Source: DASSBR01 sp035708085 | GTDB lineage: Bacteria; Pseudomonadota; Gammaproteobacteria; Natronospirales; DASSBR01 | DNA length: 64,000 nt | NCBI GenBank assembly: GCA_035708085.1 | Contig: DASSTE010000055.1 | Span: forward strand, 1 to 64,000 | Direction: 5' to 3' | Part shown: positions 26,760 to 35,416 of the stretch, in pieces | Numbering within the stretch: position 1 is the first letter of the stretch | Layout: each line of letters opens with the position of its first letter | Translations under genes and position numbers: made by a program | Notes under the pieces: model-generated | What the model was told of the DNA's origin: nothing | Database searches by the model: none | What the model saw: only the letters and a program-made list of their open reading frames with translations

Positions 26760-28127
26760 ATGCCCCAGCCCAACATTCTCATTGCCGACGACAAGCAGCA
26801 CATTCTCGACAGCCTGCGACTGCTGCTGAAGAGCGAGAACTTGCGCCCGCTGTGCGTACAGTCGCCCGCCGCGGCGCTGGAAGCGCTGCGCACGCAGGTT
26901 TTTGATGCCGCCTTGATCGACCTCAACTACACCCGGGACACCACCTCCGGCGCAGAGGGGCTGGAACTGCTACAGGCCCTGCATCGTCTGGACGACAGCC
27001 TGCCGGTCATCGTCATGACGGCCTGGGGCAGCGTGGAACTTGCCGTCGAGGCCATGCGCCAGGGCGCGGCGGATTTCATCGAGAAGCCATGGGACGACGC
27101 GCGTCTGCTCAGCGTGCTGCGCAACCAGATTGCGCTGGCGCACGCGCTCAAGCAGGGCCGCCGACTGAACGCGGAAAATGCCTTACTGCGCGAACGCCGG
27201 CCGATCCAATTCATCGCCGAGTCGCCCGCGATGCGGGAAATCATGCGGCTTGCCGAGCAGGTGGCGTCCGCCGATGCGGCCGTGCTGATCACCGGGGAGA
27301 ATGGCACAGGCAAGGGAGTGCTGGCGCGGCACATTCATGATCTTTCCGCGCGCGCCGGGCAACCCTTCATTCGCGTCAACCTCGGCGGGCTGGCGGAGTC
27401 GCTGTTCGAAAGCGAGTTGTTCGGCCACGTCAAAGGTGCGTTTACCGATGCCAAGTCCGACCGCATGGGCCGCTTTGAACTGGCCGACGGCGGAACGCTG
27501 TTTCTGGATGAAATCGGCAACCTGACGATGGAACAGCAGGCGCGGCTGTTGCATGTGCTGGAGGAAGGCGAATTCGAACGGGTCGGCGCTTCGCGGCCGA
27601 TCCGGGTCGACGTGCGTATCGTGTCAGCAACGAACGTCGATCTGCAAAGAGCGATCAGCTCCGGGCATTTCCGCAAGGATTTGTATTACCGGCTCAACAC
27701 GGTGCGCATCGAATTGCCGCCGTTGCGCGACCGCCCACAGGACATCGAGCCGTTGACCATGCAGTTCCTGGCACACAATGCGCAACGCTACGGCAAAACC
27801 ATATCCGGTCTCGCCCCCGAGGCCGCCGCGGCTCTCGCCCGCTATCCCTGGCCCGGCAACGTCCGCGAACTGCAGCACGTGATGGAGCGCGCAGTACTGC
27901 TTGCCCAGGGCGATGTTCTGACGGCGCAGGATCTGCGGCTGGAGACCGGCGACGCGATCGGCGATACCGCCGGCATGGAATACATGACGCTCGCCGACGC
28001 CGAGCAGCATTTGATTCGCGCGGCGCTGCATCGCTGCGGCGGCAGCGCCAACGAAGCGGCTGCGGTGCTCGGAGTAAGTCGAAGCGCTCTGTATCGAAGG
28101 TTGCAGCGGTATGGCATCGGCGATTAG
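26760..28127 (+). CDS. NtrC-family sigma-54-dependent response regulator
   Basis: 455 aa from ATG 26760; an upstream in-frame extension of 13 codons is less likely because MPQPNILIADD fits the family start. The receiver domain has acidic Asp10/Asp11, phospho-acceptor Asp54 and Lys109. The AAA+ domain has Walker A GENGTGKG (179-186), the GAFTDA sigma-54 contact loop (226-231) and the Walker B-type LFLDEIG. The C-terminal helix-turn-helix (about 425-450) resembles Fis/NtrC. It should be phosphorylated by the kinase encoded next, oligomerise on the palindromic sites at 26245 and 26684 and open the two sigma-54 promoters. It is transcribed away from the operon it probably controls. Confidence 0.95.
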   Translation: MPQPNILIADDKQHILDSLRLLLKSENLRPLCVQSPAAALEALRTQVFDAALIDLNYTRDTTSGAEGLELLQALHRLDDSLPVIVMTAWGSVELAVEAMRQGAADFIEKPWDDARLLSVLRNQIALAHALKQGRRLNAENALLRERRPIQFIAESPAMREIMRLAEQVASADAAVLITGENGTGKGVLARHIHDLSARAGQPFIRVNLGGLAESLFESELFGHVKGAFTDAKSDRMGRFELADGGTLFLDEIGNLTMEQQARLLHVLEEGEFERVGASRPIRVDVRIVSATNVDLQRAISSGHFRKDLYYRLNTVRIELPPLRDRPQDIEPLTMQFLAHNAQRYGKTISGLAPEAAAALARYPWPGNVRELQHVMERAVLLAQGDVLTAQDLRLETGDAIGDTAGMEYMTLADAEQHLIRAALHRCGGSANEAAAVLGVSRSALYRRLQRYGIGD

Positions 28128-29475
28128 CCACCGTGCCGGAACGCGGAAACGCGGGAGTCGATCCCGGCGGCCGCGTTCGTTCGAGACGCGTCTCGCGCTG
28201 TGGATCCTGGTCGCCGCCCTGCCCGCTCTGCTCGGCTTCGCAATTCTGTTATGGCGCGTCCGTGCCCCGCCACCGGCGTGGATCGCCTTCGCATTATCGC
28301 TCTGCTGGCCGCTGGCGGTTGCACTTCGCGGGCGCCACCGCTTCACTTACGCTTTGCGCACGCTCACCAACCTGATGGAATCGCTCAAGGAAGGCAGCTA
28401 TACGCTGCGCGGTACGCACGCGCACAAGCCGGGTGTGCTGGGCGAGGTGACCGACCACCTCAACGCGCTCGCGGCGAGCCTGCAAGGCGAGCGCGTCGCA
28501 TCGCAGGAAGCCGGGGCGCTGCTGAGCAAGGTGGTGGATGAAGTCGATATTGCTGTCCTCACGTTCGATGACCTGGAACGGCTGACATTCATTAACCCGG
28601 CCGGCGAGCATCTGCTCGGCGAAGATCGCAAAACACTGATGTACCGCCCGGCGGCGGCGCTGCAACTAAGCTCGCTGCTGCGTGGGCCGCAGGCCGCGAC
28701 GGTGCAGCGTAGTTTTCCCGGCGGTGCCGGGCCCTGGGATGTACGCCGGCGAATCTTCCGGCAGGAAGGCCATCGCCGTCACCTGCTGGTCATGACAGAC
28801 GTCAGCCGCGCGCTGCGTGAGGAAGAACGGCATGCATGGCATCAACTGATTCGCGTGCTGGGCCACGAGATCAACAATTCTCTGGCGCCGATTCGCAGCA
28901 CCGCCTCGACATTGGCACGTCTGGCACAAAAGGAACCCCTGCCGGCAGACTGGCGTGCCGACATGGCCGAGGGTCTGGATCTGGTGGGCAAGCGGGCCGA
29001 ATCGCTGCGCCGCTTCATGCGCGCCTACACGATGCTTGCACGGCTGCCACCGCCAAAGAAGCGGCGAGTGCGGCTCGCACCCCTGGTCGCGCGTGTGGCA
29101 GCGTTCGATCCGCGTCGGCGCGCGTCGGTGTCGTCGGGTCGACCGTTGACAATCGAGGCGGATGCCGACCAGATCGAACAGGCGCTGATCAACCTCGTCA
29201 AGAACGCGATCGATGCGACCGAGGAAGGCGGCGGCGAGGTGACGATTCAGTGGCAGGCGAAAGACGGTGAGGCGGTGATCGAGGTGATCGACGACGGCCC
29301 CGGTCTCGCCGGCAGTCAGAACCTGTTCGTGCCGTTCTTCACAACCAAGCCCGGCGGTAGCGGGATCGGTCTGGCGCTGGGGCGGCAGATCGCGGAAGCG
29401 CATGGTGGCACGCTCACGCTCGAAAACCGCCGCGATGCATACGGCTGCGTCGCGCGGCTGTCGCTGCCGCTTTAG
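28111..29475 (+). CDS. NtrB/NtrY-like sensor histidine kinase
   Basis: 454 aa; it overlaps the regulator gene by 17 nt, so the two are translationally coupled. A very basic N-terminus is followed by two membrane segments (about 28-48 and 56-72) with almost no periplasmic loop. Then come a HAMP-like linker, a PAS domain (about 135-230), the phospho-acceptor His252 in GHEINNSLAPI and the ATPase domain with N-box LINLVKNAIDA, DDGPGLAG and GGSGIGLALGR. The GHEINN form of the H-box is typical of kinases that pair with sigma-54 activators. With hardly any external loop, it probably senses a signal in the membrane or cytoplasm. Likely partner: the preceding regulator. Confidence 0.94.
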   Translation: MASAISHRAGTRKRGSRSRRPRSFETRLALWILVAALPALLGFAILLWRVRAPPPAWIAFALSLCWPLAVALRGRHRFTYALRTLTNLMESLKEGSYTLRGTHAHKPGVLGEVTDHLNALAASLQGERVASQEAGALLSKVVDEVDIAVLTFDDLERLTFINPAGEHLLGEDRKTLMYRPAAALQLSSLLRGPQAATVQRSFPGGAGPWDVRRRIFRQEGHRRHLLVMTDVSRALREEERHAWHQLIRVLGHEINNSLAPIRSTASTLARLAQKEPLPADWRADMAEGLDLVGKRAESLRRFMRAYTMLARLPPPKKRRVRLAPLVARVAAFDPRRRASVSSGRPLTIEADADQIEQALINLVKNAIDATEEGGGEVTIQWQAKDGEAVIEVIDDGPGLAGSQNLFVPFFTTKPGGSGIGLALGRQIAEAHGGTLTLENRRDAYGCVARLSLPL

Positions 29476-29476
29476 A

Positions 29477-29797
29477 TCAATACGCCGGGTAGGTTGGCGG
29501 CTGCGACAGAATCTGCACCCGGTCGCCGACCTGAAATGCCGGCTGCGTCGGCAGCGCGATCGTCTGCACCGACCCGTTGTCGAGGCGAATCGAGACCTGG
29601 TAGTCCGTCGGCGACAGCGACTGGACAGAGGTGATCACGCCGCAATTGGTGCAGGCGCCCGTGGCCGGAGCTGCAGCCAGGCGCGGTTGCGGCAAGGACG
29701 CGGGTTGAGTGGGTTCCGGCGCGCAGCCGGCCAACAGAATCATGACGCCAAAGGCGACTCCGCCGAGAAGTCGGACGGAACTTTTTCCGATATCCAT
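29477..29797 (-). CDS. Small outer-membrane lipoprotein of unknown function
   Basis: 106 aa. The N-terminus has a hydrophobic stretch ending in the lipobox LLAGC, giving a lipidated Cys24. A Pro/Ala-rich linker follows, then a short domain with a CTNCG motif and IRLDNGSVQ...FQVGDRVQI, which resembles the C-terminal part of SlyB/Pcp-type glycine-zipper lipoproteins, but the glycine zipper itself is absent. It ends 1 nt from the histidine-kinase stop on the opposite strand. It lies 56 nt downstream of sseA and may be co-transcribed with it. Confidence 0.75.
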   Translation of the reverse strand: MDIGKSSVRLLGGVAFGVMILLAGCAPEPTQPASLPQPRLAAAPATGACTNCGVITSVQSLSPTDYQVSIRLDNGSVQTIALPTQPAFQVGDRVQILSQPPTYPAY

Positions 29798-29853
29798 TTT
29801 TTTATCTGCTCCATTTCCTTAGGAACTACGAAAAAGTATAGCACGCGGTTCGG

Positions 29854-30702
29854 TCAGCGCCTGCCTCCGGTTTCAACAGCGCGACCGGGATCACGAATCC
29901 ACTCGCTGAACGAGCCGGCGTACAGCCTCGACCCGTGCAGGCCGGCGACTTCCATCGCCAGCAGATTATGGCAGGCGGTGACGCCCGAGCCGCAGGAATG
30001 GACGACTTCCGCCGGGCTCGTGTCGCCAATCGCGGCGCGGAACCGCCCGGCCAGTTCCGCCGGCGAACGGAACCGTCCTTCCGCATCGAGGTTGTCCTTG
30101 AACGGCAGATTGATTGCGCCGGGGATATGGCCGGCAACCGGATCGACGGGCTCTTCTTTGCCGGCATAACGATCGGCGTCGCGCGCATCGATCAGGCAGC
30201 CGACCTGCTCACGCATCATTTCTTCCACCTCGTCCGTGCGCAGCCACAGGTCGTGATCGAGTTGCGGCCTGAACGTATTCGCGCCCGGATGCGGCGTGCG
30301 CTGGTCGAGCGGCCGGCGTTCCGCCCGCCAGCGGTTCAGACCGCCGTCGAGCACTGCGGCCCGGCTGTGCCCAAGCCAGCGTGTCAGCCACCACAGACGC
30401 GCGGCGAATGCGCCACCGCGATCGTCGTAGGCGACGATTTGCGACTGCGGCCCGACACCCCACCCCGCCAGCTTGCCGGCCAGCAGATCGGGATCGGGCA
30501 GCGGATGACGGCCTGTACGCGGCCCGGTCGGCCCCGACAGGTCGCGCTCCAGGTCGGCGAAGCGCGCGCCGGGGATATGAGCCTCCCGCCACGCCCGCTC
30601 GCCGGCCTGCGGATCGGCGAGATCGAAGCGGCAGTCGAAGACGACCCATTGCGGATCGTCGAGATGGCCGGCCAACTGCGCCGTTGTAACCAGCGTGTCC
30701 AT
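29854..30702 (-). CDS. sseA: 3-mercaptopyruvate sulfurtransferase (rhodanese family)
   Basis: 282 aa with two rhodanese domains. The inactive N-terminal one is about residues 1-140 (VVFDCRFDL, GHSRAAVLDGGLNRW); the catalytic C-terminal one carries CGSGVTAC. The active-site loop CGSGVTA is the form found in mercaptopyruvate sulfurtransferases rather than thiosulfate rhodaneses (CRKGVTA). It transfers sulfur from 3-mercaptopyruvate to thiol acceptors or cyanide in the cytoplasm. The frame is open 71 codons further upstream, but that part overlaps the preceding gene; the ATG at 30702, giving MDTLVTTAQLAGHL, is the natural start, 19 nt after the upstream gene. Confidence 0.93.
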   Translation of the reverse strand: MDTLVTTAQLAGHLDDPQWVVFDCRFDLADPQAGERAWREAHIPGARFADLERDLSGPTGPRTGRHPLPDPDLLAGKLAGWGVGPQSQIVAYDDRGGAFAARLWWLTRWLGHSRAAVLDGGLNRWRAERRPLDQRTPHPGANTFRPQLDHDLWLRTDEVEEMMREQVGCLIDARDADRYAGKEEPVDPVAGHIPGAINLPFKDNLDAEGRFRSPAELAGRFRAAIGDTSPAEVVHSCGSGVTACHNLLAMEVAGLHGSRLYAGSFSEWIRDPGRAVETGGRR

Positions 30703-30721
30703 TACCCGTTGCGGTCCGACT

Positions 30722-31162
30722 TCACCCTTCGCTGGTTTGTTTCCAGACCACCGCCGTCCACGCCCCGTTGCCATGCGGCTTTGCGGCAATGAAATAGACT
30801 TTGCCGGGCACGACCGTAAGCTTGAGTGTGTCCTTGGTCTCACGCCACAGCGGCGTGCCGGGCATGGCGATGTTGGCACTCGGCACGTGACCGCGATTGG
30901 CAATGCCTTCGGCACGGAATTGCAACGTATAGGTGCCAGGCTTCAGGTAAATCAGCGGCTCGCCCTTCTTGAACACGCGTTGGCCGTTGATCTTCCACAG
31001 GTAGAGCTGGTGCATCCGCTGTGCCTGGAAGCCGCCGTTAAAGCGCAGCACCGCATGCGGCTGATCGCTGCTCGCAAAAGCGCTCGCATTGTCGTCCGCC
31101 AGCGCGGGTATTGCCGACACCGCGAACAGTAGCGCCAGCGCGATGGGTAACAGTCGTTTCAT
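30722..31162 (-). CDS. Secreted hypothetical protein
   Basis: 146 aa with a clear Sec signal peptide (basic MKR, hydrophobic core, cut after IPALA at about residue 22). The mature part is probably all beta, with LYLWKINGQ and LKPGTYTLQFRAEG, a pattern seen in periplasmic DUF-type proteins that carry a PEGA-like or DUF2846-like sandwich. I do not recognise a specific family. It is the first gene of a likely three-gene minus-strand unit with sseA and the lipoprotein. It diverges from the dehydrogenase gene across 77 nt, where their promoters must lie. Confidence 0.75.
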   Translation of the reverse strand: MKRLLPIALALLFAVSAIPALADDNASAFASSDQPHAVLRFNGGFQAQRMHQLYLWKINGQRVFKKGEPLIYLKPGTYTLQFRAEGIANRGHVPSANIAMPGTPLWRETKDTLKLTVVPGKVYFIAAKPHGNGAWTAVVWKQTSEG

Positions 31163-31239
31163 GGCTGATCCTCCGTTAAGCCACTACACTATCAGTATAC
31201 GCTGACCTCGAAAAATCAAGGTGACCCAGGAGAAGCACA

Positions 31240-32061
31240 ATGGCCGATCTGCGCGACAAGACGCTCTTCATCAGCGGCGGCAGCCGCGGCATCGGCGAAG
31301 CCATCGGGCTGCGCGCCGCGGCCGACGGCGCCAACGTCGTCATCGCCGCCAAGACGGCGCGGCCGCACCCGAAACTGCCTGGGACCATCTACACCGCCGC
31401 CGAGACGATTGAAAAGGCCGGCGGCCGCGCGCTGCCGCTCCAGGTCGACATCCGGGATGCCGACGCAGTCCGCGCCGCCGCCGAACAGGCGGCCGAGCAC
31501 TTCGGCGGCATCGACATCCTCGTCAACAATGCCAGCGCCATCAACCTCACCCGGCTGGAGGACACGCCGGTCAAGCGCCTCGACCTGATGCTCGAAGTCA
31601 ACCTGCGCGGTACTTATATCTGTTCGCAGGCGTGCTTGCCGTACCTGAAGCAGGCGGCAAATCCACACATTCTGACGCTCTCGCCGCCGATCAACCTCGC
31701 CCCGAAATGGTTCGGGAACCACGCGGCCTACACGATCTCCAAGTATGGCATGAGCCTGTGCGTACTGGGCTTGTCGGCGGAACTACGCGAGGCCGGCATC
31801 GGCGTCAATGCGCTGTGGCCACGCACGGTCATCGCCACCGCGGCCATCAACATGCTTGGCGACCGGGTCAAGGCGGCGAATTGTCGGAAGCCCGAGATCA
31901 TGGCCGATGCGGCGCACGCGATCCTGGTCCGGTCGGCGCGGGAGACAACCGGGCGGTTCTTTATCGACGAGGAAGTACTACGCGAGACGGGTTTGAAGTC
32001 GATGGACCAGTACGCCGTCGAGCCGGGGGCGCCGCTGGTTCCGGATTTGTTTCTGGATTGA
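31240..32061 (+). CDS. Short-chain dehydrogenase/reductase, HSDL2-like
   Basis: 273 aa; AGGAG ribosome-binding site 8 nt before the ATG. It has a Rossmann dinucleotide motif SGGSRGIG (14-21), NNAS, catalytic Ser in TLSPPINL and YTISK (Tyr-x-x-x-Lys). The stretch around SPPINLAPKWFGNHAAYTISKYG and the later VNALWPRTVIATAA closely resemble hydroxysteroid dehydrogenase-like protein 2 of animals and its bacterial homologues. Such enzymes are usually linked to fatty-acyl or short-chain hydroxy compound metabolism; the bacterial substrate is not known. It stands alone, followed by about 290 bp without a gene. Confidence 0.9.
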   Translation: MADLRDKTLFISGGSRGIGEAIGLRAAADGANVVIAAKTARPHPKLPGTIYTAAETIEKAGGRALPLQVDIRDADAVRAAAEQAAEHFGGIDILVNNASAINLTRLEDTPVKRLDLMLEVNLRGTYICSQACLPYLKQAANPHILTLSPPINLAPKWFGNHAAYTISKYGMSLCVLGLSAELREAGIGVNALWPRTVIATAAINMLGDRVKAANCRKPEIMADAAHAILVRSARETTGRFFIDEEVLRETGLKSMDQYAVEPGAPLVPDLFLD

Positions 32062-32235
32062 AGATCGACCCGGACAGGGTATCGCGAGCGTCGATGGCGC
32101 GGTGCCTGAGAGAAGCCACCCCACCCGCCCTGACACGTCGTTGACGGCTGCAGCTATCAGCAACATCAAGCTACCGTCCATGGCAACCGGGTTCCTGCTT
32201 CCTGCAGGAATGACAAGAACCGCACATCAGCGTCT

Positions 32236-32273
32236 CGAGGCGGTGGGGTAGCCCATCGCCCCCACCACAACCC
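32236..32273. repeat. Internally deleted copy of the dispersed stem-loop repeat
   Basis: CGAGGCGGTGGGGTAGCC is joined directly to CATCGCCCCCACCACAACCC. These are the two outer ends of the repeat at 56246-56360 with its middle removed. It lies in the gene-free stretch 32062-32352, which otherwise shows only the marR promoter and operator. Confidence 0.6.
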
Positions 32274-32292
32274 ACGGACGCACGCAAAGAGC

Positions 32293-32320
32293 TTGAATTT
32301 TCCGGCTGCGCCACTACAAT
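32293..32320 (+). promoter_or_regulatory. Promoter of marR (and probably emrAB)
   Basis: -35 TTGAAT (32293-32298), 16-nt spacer, -10 TACAAT (32315-32320). The predicted start, near 32327, falls inside the palindrome of the adjacent operator, so repressor binding would block initiation. Confidence 0.65.
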
Positions 32321-32321
32321 A

Positions 32322-32350
32322 GTTAGCATGCTAACTTTTCGCATGCTAAC
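32322..32350. promoter_or_regulatory. Putative MarR operator
   Basis: A perfect 14-nt palindrome, GTTAGCATGCTAAC (32322-32335), is followed by a second, partial copy GCATGCTAAC (32341-32350), 18 nt centre to centre. It covers the predicted transcription start and ends 2 nt before the marR ATG. MarR-family dimers bind such short AT/GC mixed palindromes and usually repress their own operon. Confidence 0.72.
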
Positions 32351-32352
32351 AG

Positions 32353-32787
32353 ATGGCTGAGACTGAGCGCGAGCATTTCGGCGTGATTGTCGGGGAGCTG
32401 TCGCGGCTGTGGCGGCGCAAGCTGAATCAGCGCCTCAAACCGCTCGGTTTGAGCCAGGCGAAGTGGATGGTCATTCTGCATCTCAGCCGTGTCCACGGCG
32501 GCATGGTTCAGCATGAACTCGCCGAGCGGCTGGCGATCGAGGCCCCGAGCCTCGCCCGCCTGCTCGACCGTATGGCGGACGGCGGCTGGATCGAGCGACG
32601 CGAGTCGCCGGAAGATCGGCGTTGCAAGACCGTCCACCTGACACGCAAAGCGCGCTCGACCGCGCGGCGCATCGACGCGACCATCCGGGAGCTGCGGGAA
32701 GATCTGCTGGCCGACCTGACGCCGGACGACCTCGCGCATTGCCAGCGGGTGTTTCGGCTGATTGCCCAACGGGCGGAAACTATCTAA
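32353..32787 (+). CDS. MarR-family transcriptional regulator
   Basis: 144 aa with the winged helix-turn-helix of the MarR/SlyA family: LKPLGLSQAKWMVILHL, the recognition region QHELAERLAIEAPSLARLLDRM (about residues 53-75) and the wing with ESPEDRRCKTVHLT (about 83-96). It is probably a dimeric repressor of its own gene and of the emrAB genes downstream, released by small aromatic or drug-like ligands, judging by family and position. The leader is short and no clear ribosome-binding site precedes the ATG. An intrinsic terminator follows the gene before emrA. Confidence 0.93.
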   Translation: MAETEREHFGVIVGELSRLWRRKLNQRLKPLGLSQAKWMVILHLSRVHGGMVQHELAERLAIEAPSLARLLDRMADGGWIERRESPEDRRCKTVHLTRKARSTARRIDATIRELREDLLADLTPDDLAHCQRVFRLIAQRAETI

Positions 32788-32795
32788 AGGTATGA

Positions 32796-32826
32796 GCAGG
32801 AGCGATCGCTCCTGCGCGTTTTTTTT
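32796..32826 (+). terminator. Intrinsic terminator or attenuator between marR and emrA
   Basis: A perfect 10-bp stem (GCAGGAGCGATCGCTCCTGC) is followed by GCG and eight T residues. It ends immediately before the CAGGAG ribosome-binding site of emrA. No separate promoter for emrA is evident, so it could act as a partial terminator that sets the ratio of regulator to pump. Confidence 0.75.
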
Positions 32827-32838
32827 CAGGAGTCATAC

Positions 32839-33855
32839 GTGCGCATTATCAAATGGGCTGTCGCCATCGCCGTTGTCATTGCCATCGCCGTCGGCGGCTA
32901 TTTCTACTGGGAGCATTCGCAGCGCTACCCCAGCACCGACGATGCCTACATCGGCGCTCATGTCATCCATCCCGCGCCTGAAGTCTCCGGCGAGGTCGAA
33001 ATCGTCAATGTTCGCAATGCGGAGCATGTCAACCAGGGCGACCTGCTGTTCAAACTCGACCTGACGCCGTTCAAGCTGGCGGTCAAGCAGGCCGAGGCGC
33101 AACTCGAACAGGCGCGCGAAATGAACGCCGGGCTGAAGGCGGCGGTCGCCGCCGCACGCGCCGAAGTCGCCAATCGCGAAGCACAGTTGGACAAAGCCAA
33201 GCTCGATGCCAAGCGTACTCACAAGCTGGTCAAGAAAGGCTACCGCACCAAGGCCCAGGGCACCGACGTGCAGGCGGAGTTGAAGAGTGCGAAGGCCGCA
33301 CTCGCGCTTGCCAAGGCCAAGCTCAACCAGGCGGTGCAGCAGCTCGGCCAGAAGGGCGAAGGCAACTATCGCGTGGTGGAGGCTAAGGCAGAGCTGGGCC
33401 TGCGCAAGTGGCAGCTCGCGCACGCTGCGGTGTATGCGCCGTGCAGCGGCGAAGTGACCCAGGTGCAGCTGCGTCCCGGCGATACTGTCCAGCAGGGCCG
33501 CTCGCCGTTCGTGCTGGTGTGCGACAACAAGGTCTGGGTCGATGCCAATTACAAGGAAACCGACATTGCCGGCATTCATCCCGGCGACAAGGCGACCATC
33601 AGCGTCGACATGTATCCGAACAAGACGTTCCACGGCCGCGTGATCGGGATCAACCCGGCCGCGGGTACCGCGTTCTCGCTGTTGCCGCCCGAAAACGCGA
33701 CGGGCAACTGGGTCAAGGTGACGCAGCGCGTGCCGGTGCGCGTGCTGATTACGGATACCGATCCGGCACACCCGCTGCGCGTCGGCACCAGTGCCGAGGT
33801 GACGATCGACATCCAGTCGGGCCCCGGCAACCACAAGGTCGCCGACAACCGCTAA
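32839..33855 (+). CDS. emrA: EmrA-like membrane fusion protein
   Basis: 338 aa, GTG start with CAGGAG 6 nt upstream. One N-terminal membrane anchor (about 4-24) is followed by the EmrA/HlyD signature STDDAYIGAHVI, a coiled coil (about 80-175) and the second lipoyl half and barrel (VYAPCSGEVTQVQLRPGDTV). EmrA links the MFS pump EmrB to an outer-membrane channel. The pump gene follows 20 nt later. No outer-membrane channel gene is found in this block, so an unlinked TolC is presumably used. Confidence 0.92.
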   Translation: MRIIKWAVAIAVVIAIAVGGYFYWEHSQRYPSTDDAYIGAHVIHPAPEVSGEVEIVNVRNAEHVNQGDLLFKLDLTPFKLAVKQAEAQLEQAREMNAGLKAAVAAARAEVANREAQLDKAKLDAKRTHKLVKKGYRTKAQGTDVQAELKSAKAALALAKAKLNQAVQQLGQKGEGNYRVVEAKAELGLRKWQLAHAAVYAPCSGEVTQVQLRPGDTVQQGRSPFVLVCDNKVWVDANYKETDIAGIHPGDKATISVDMYPNKTFHGRVIGINPAAGTAFSLLPPENATGNWVKVTQRVPVRVLITDTDPAHPLRVGTSAEVTIDIQSGPGNHKVADNR

Positions 33856-33875
33856 CGCGCTGGTAGCTCCAAACA

Positions 33876-35408
33876 ATGCCAGCGCAAAAGCTCGGCTCGC
33901 GCTTCCTGATTACCGTCGCGGTGATGTCCGCGACGGTAATGCAGGTACTCGACACCACGATCGTCAACGTCGCCCTGCCCCACATGCAGGGCGAACTGGG
34001 GGCGAACCCGGACCAGATCACCTGGGTGCTGACCAGTTACCTGGTCGCGTCCGGCATCTTCATGCCGCTGACCGGCTACTTCACCGACCGGCTCGGCCAG
34101 AAGCGCTACCTGACGATCAGCATCACCGGCTTCGTCATCGCCTCGATGCTGTGCGGCATCTCGCAGACGCTGCCGGAAATCGTGCTCGCGCGCCTGTTGC
34201 AGGGCATGTTCGGCGCCGGCCTGTCGCCCATCTCGCAGTCGATCCTGATCAACACGTATCCGCGCGAAAGCCGCGGCCGCGCGATGGCGATCTGGGGCCT
34301 CGGCATTATGGTGGGGCCGATTCTCGGGCCGACGCTCGGCGGCTGGCTCACCGAAGTGTTCAACTGGCGCTGGACTTTTTATATCAATGTGCCGGTCAGC
34401 ATCCTGTCGCTCGCGCTGACATGGCTCGCGGTGCCGGAAACCGAGCGCAAGAAACGCACCACCGACTGGACCGGCCTCGTCCTGATCGCCATGGGCATCG
34501 GGTGCCTGCAATACGTGCTCGACCGCGGCAACCAGAAAAACTGGTTCGATTCCGGCGTGATCACCATTCTGGTGATCCTGTCGGTGGTCGGCTTTGTCGG
34601 CTTTATCTACCACAGCCTTCGTAACAAGCGACAGGCGCTGTTCGACCTGCGCATTTTCAAGGACCGCAATTTCGCCACTGCCTCGCTGCTGATCACGGCG
34701 CTGGGGCTGGCTATGTACGGCACCCTCGTTCTGCAGCCGCTGCTGCTCGAAGGTCTGCTTGGCTACCCGGTGCTGACGACCGGTATCGTGATGGCGCCGC
34801 GCGGCATTGCCAGCGCCATCAGCATGTTCATGGTCGGCAAGCTTATTACCCGTTTCGAGCCGCGCATCATGGTGGGCGTCGGTATCCTGCTATCCACGCT
34901 CGGCACCTGGTTCATGACGCAGTACAACCTGCAGATCAATCTCTTCTGGGTGATCTTTCCGATCGTGATCCAGGGCTTCGGCATGGGGCTGATCTTCGTA
35001 CCGCTCGCGACCGTCGCCTACTCGACGCTGCCCAATGAAAGTTCCGCCGAGGCCGCCGGCATGTTCAGCCTGGTGCGTACGATCGGCTCGTCGGTCGGCA
35101 TCGCGATCGTCGTGACGCTCCTGTCACGCCATACGCAGATCGCCTGGAACCAGTTGGGCGGCCATATCACCGCCAGCAACCCGGCAGTGTGGCATTACCT
35201 TAGTCGGCTCGGTCTGTCGCCCGACTCGCAGGCGGCGGCCGGGATCTTCGCGAAACTGGTCGGGAGTCAGGCACGTATCACCGGTTTCCTGGACGCCTTC
35301 CTGGTCGTCTTTGTAAGCTTTATTTGCATGATTCCGCTGGTCGCGATCATGCGCCGTGTGAACCGGACGTCGGGCGGCGGCCATGCCGCCGCGAGCGCGA
35401 TGGAATAG
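33876..35408 (+). CDS. emrB: EmrB/QacA-type MFS drug:H+ antiporter (DHA2, 14 membrane segments)
   Basis: 510 aa, highly hydrophobic, with the DHA2 motif LDTTIVNVALP in helix 1 and RxxQGMFGAG plus GxxxGPILGPTLGGWL (antiporter motif C) in the N-terminal half. Length and spacing fit 14 helices. With EmrA it forms a two-component exporter of hydrophobic toxic compounds, driven by the proton gradient in the inner membrane. The stop codon lies inside the ribosome-binding site of the following usp gene, so the genes are one operon. Confidence 0.93.
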   Translation: MPAQKLGSRFLITVAVMSATVMQVLDTTIVNVALPHMQGELGANPDQITWVLTSYLVASGIFMPLTGYFTDRLGQKRYLTISITGFVIASMLCGISQTLPEIVLARLLQGMFGAGLSPISQSILINTYPRESRGRAMAIWGLGIMVGPILGPTLGGWLTEVFNWRWTFYINVPVSILSLALTWLAVPETERKKRTTDWTGLVLIAMGIGCLQYVLDRGNQKNWFDSGVITILVILSVVGFVGFIYHSLRNKRQALFDLRIFKDRNFATASLLITALGLAMYGTLVLQPLLLEGLLGYPVLTTGIVMAPRGIASAISMFMVGKLITRFEPRIMVGVGILLSTLGTWFMTQYNLQINLFWVIFPIVIQGFGMGLIFVPLATVAYSTLPNESSAEAAGMFSLVRTIGSSVGIAIVVTLLSRHTQIAWNQLGGHITASNPAVWHYLSRLGLSPDSQAAAGIFAKLVGSQARITGFLDAFLVVFVSFICMIPLVAIMRRVNRTSGGGHAAASAME

Positions 35409-35416
35409 GAGCTTTT

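Noticed and set aside
26717..26760. Sigma-54 promoter for the activator gene itself
   Set aside because: No GG-N10-GC element in the plus direction between site B and the ATG; autoregulation through site B stays only a possibility.
32062..32235. Gene or RNA in the gap between the dehydrogenase gene and marR
   Set aside because: No frame with a plausible start and composition; only a decayed repeat end and the marR control region can be recognised.
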